Of a DNA stretch of 6,268 bases, positions 5,620-6,268 are shown in pieces. Location of the stretch: the NCBI GenBank assembly GCA_002410125.1, contig DHQH01000018.1, forward strand, positions 1 to 6,268, given 5' to 3'. Within the stretch, counting starts at the first letter, position 1. Every line of letters begins with the position of its first letter. The notes beneath the pieces were generated by a model. That model had not been told where the DNA came from. It saw only the letters and a list, made by a program, of their open reading frames with translations, and searched no databases. Position numbers and translations under genes: made by a program. This DNA is from Alphaproteobacteria bacterium UBA5343 (GTDB taxonomy: Bacteria > Pseudomonadota > Alphaproteobacteria > RF32 > UBA5343).

Positions 5620-5641
5620 ATTCTGAATTTTAATTTAGAAT
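5620..5641. promoter_or_regulatory. Near-perfect inverted repeat in the hslO/recX divergent promoter region
   Basis: ATTCT-G-AATT (5620-5629) and AATT-T-AGAAT (5632-5641) form a 22-bp palindrome with a single non-complementary pair (G against T). Its centre (about 5630.5) is within two bases of the middle of the 55-bp gap, where both promoters must lie. That position would suit an operator for a dimeric repressor controlling both genes. The low sequence complexity (AT-rich) weakens the case. Confidence 0.4.
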
Positions 5642-5659
5642 AGGGTATAGTTTATATTA

Positions 5660-6181
5660 ATGAAAAAATCAATAGCAAAAGAAATGAAAAGTCCTAAAAA
5701 AATTACATATAAAAGATTGGAAAATATAGCTTTATATTATCTAAATCGCTATGAAAGCTCTACTGCGAATCTGGTTGCAGTATTGACAAGGCGAATTGAT
5801 AAGGCTTTAAAATTCCATGAGTTTGACAGAGAAGAGGCTGTTTCATGGGCAATACAAGTTGCAGAAAAAATGCAAAGCTATGGTTATATAGATGATAAAA
5901 GATATATAGAGAATCAAGTTAGAATCCTTTCTAACAAAGGGAATTCTAAAAAAATGATAAAGCAAAAATTAATTGCTAAGGGATGTTTAAGAGAAGATGT
6001 TGAAGCAGGTTTGTCAGAGGATATTGATGATTATCAATTAGCGATGAGATTTGCAGAGAAGAAAAAAATAGGTCCTTTTGCAAAAAGAGAAGTTACCCCT
6101 GAACAGAGACAGAAGGATATGATGAAGATGGCAAGGCAGGGGTTTTCCTATGATGTTATTCTTCGTCTTTTGCACGACTAA
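5660..6181 (+). CDS. recX: Regulatory protein RecX
   Basis: Modulator of RecA: RecX proteins bind the RecA filament and limit its extension. The 173-residue length and three-helix-repeat layout fit the family. The segments are ITYKRLENIALYYLNRYESS (15-34), typical of alphaproteobacterial RecX, then GYIDDKRYIENQVR (75-88), the KGNSKKMIKQKLIAKG block (93-108), and the final RQGFSYDVILRLL (159-171). recA is not in this window. The start is uncertain. The ATG at 5660 has no Shine-Dalgarno at normal distance (AGGG ends 14 bases upstream), and TATAGT (5646-5651) could be a -10 that would place the transcript start almost on the ATG. Met8 (5681) is an alternative. No terminator is evident after the stop. 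Confidence 0.93.
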   Translation: MKKSIAKEMKSPKKITYKRLENIALYYLNRYESSTANLVAVLTRRIDKALKFHEFDREEAVSWAIQVAEKMQSYGYIDDKRYIENQVRILSNKGNSKKMIKQKLIAKGCLREDVEAGLSEDIDDYQLAMRFAEKKKIGPFAKREVTPEQRQKDMMKMARQGFSYDVILRLLHD

Positions 6182-6268
6182 TCGTAAATTAATTTTTAAA
6201 TGAAGCGTTCACGTAGGCTTACTACGCGAAACCACATTGAAAAATGAAGTTTACATCTATTCGCACAA
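6182..6268. other. Non-coding right edge with imperfect hairpin and repeat fragment
   Basis: After the recX stop, TTC-A-CGTAG (6208-6216) and CTACG-C-GAA (6222-6230) form a hairpin with one mismatch and a GCTTA loop; no T-run follows. AAATGAAG occurs at 6198-6205 and again at 6242-6249. The last 11 bases (6258-6268, TATTCGCACAA) are identical to 54-64. No gene start or RNA gene is recognisable. Confidence 0.5.

Noticed and set aside
6196..6267. Minus-strand open frame of 23 codons running off the right edge, ending with a TAA
   Set aside because: Could be the 3' end of a gene entering from the right, convergent with recX, but it overlaps the imperfect hairpin and a repeat fragment and is too short to support.

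Overview
The window is AT-rich bacterial DNA with six recognisable chromosomal genes and one unrecognised lipoprotein gene. The gene set points to an alphaproteobacterium: a CarD-type RNA polymerase regulator directly behind an FdxA-like ferredoxin, an Hsp33/lipoprotein pair facing ApaG, and a RecX of alphaproteobacterial type. The low G+C content and short dispersed palindromic elements in the intergenic regions resemble host-associated lineages such as Rickettsiales or Holosporales. That placement is inference; no rRNA or tRNA is present to fix it.

Layout, left to right. Bases 1-220 hold no gene, but contain one copy of a 28-bp direct repeat and two back-to-back copies of a palindromic element. 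htpG (Hsp90) lies on the minus strand at 221-2068. It diverges from fdxA (2235-2474), which ends at a clear intrinsic terminator. carD follows at 2689-3192 with its own promoter. A 450-bp gap (3193-3642) holds the second copy of the 28-bp repeat, a strong terminator, a dense cluster of GANTC sites around a perfect DnaA-box sequence, and a third palindromic element immediately upstream of apaG. apaG (3643-4035) meets, tail to tail with a 4-bp overlap, a minus-strand pair: hslO (Hsp33, 4663-5604) followed 1 bp later by a lipoprotein gene starting with TTG (4032-4661). recX (5660-6181) diverges from hslO across a 55-bp gap centred on an inverted repeat. The last 87 bases are non-coding and end in an 11-base sequence also found near the left edge.

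Functionally the genes lean to stress and housekeeping: two chaperones (HtpG, ATP-dependent; Hsp33, redox-switched), a ferredoxin, a transcription-initiation regulator, a RecA modulator and ApaG. They form at least five transcription units, so they share a neighbourhood rather than one pathway.

I found no new multi-gene system. The most interesting signals are non-coding or residue-level. The palindromic element differs between its two full copies almost only by compensatory base pairs and loop changes. One copy may form a switch over the apaG ribosome binding site. GANTC and DnaA-box sequences cluster in front of apaG. The ferredoxin has lost the insertion that makes FdxA a 7Fe protein. The two window ends lie in the same repeat family.
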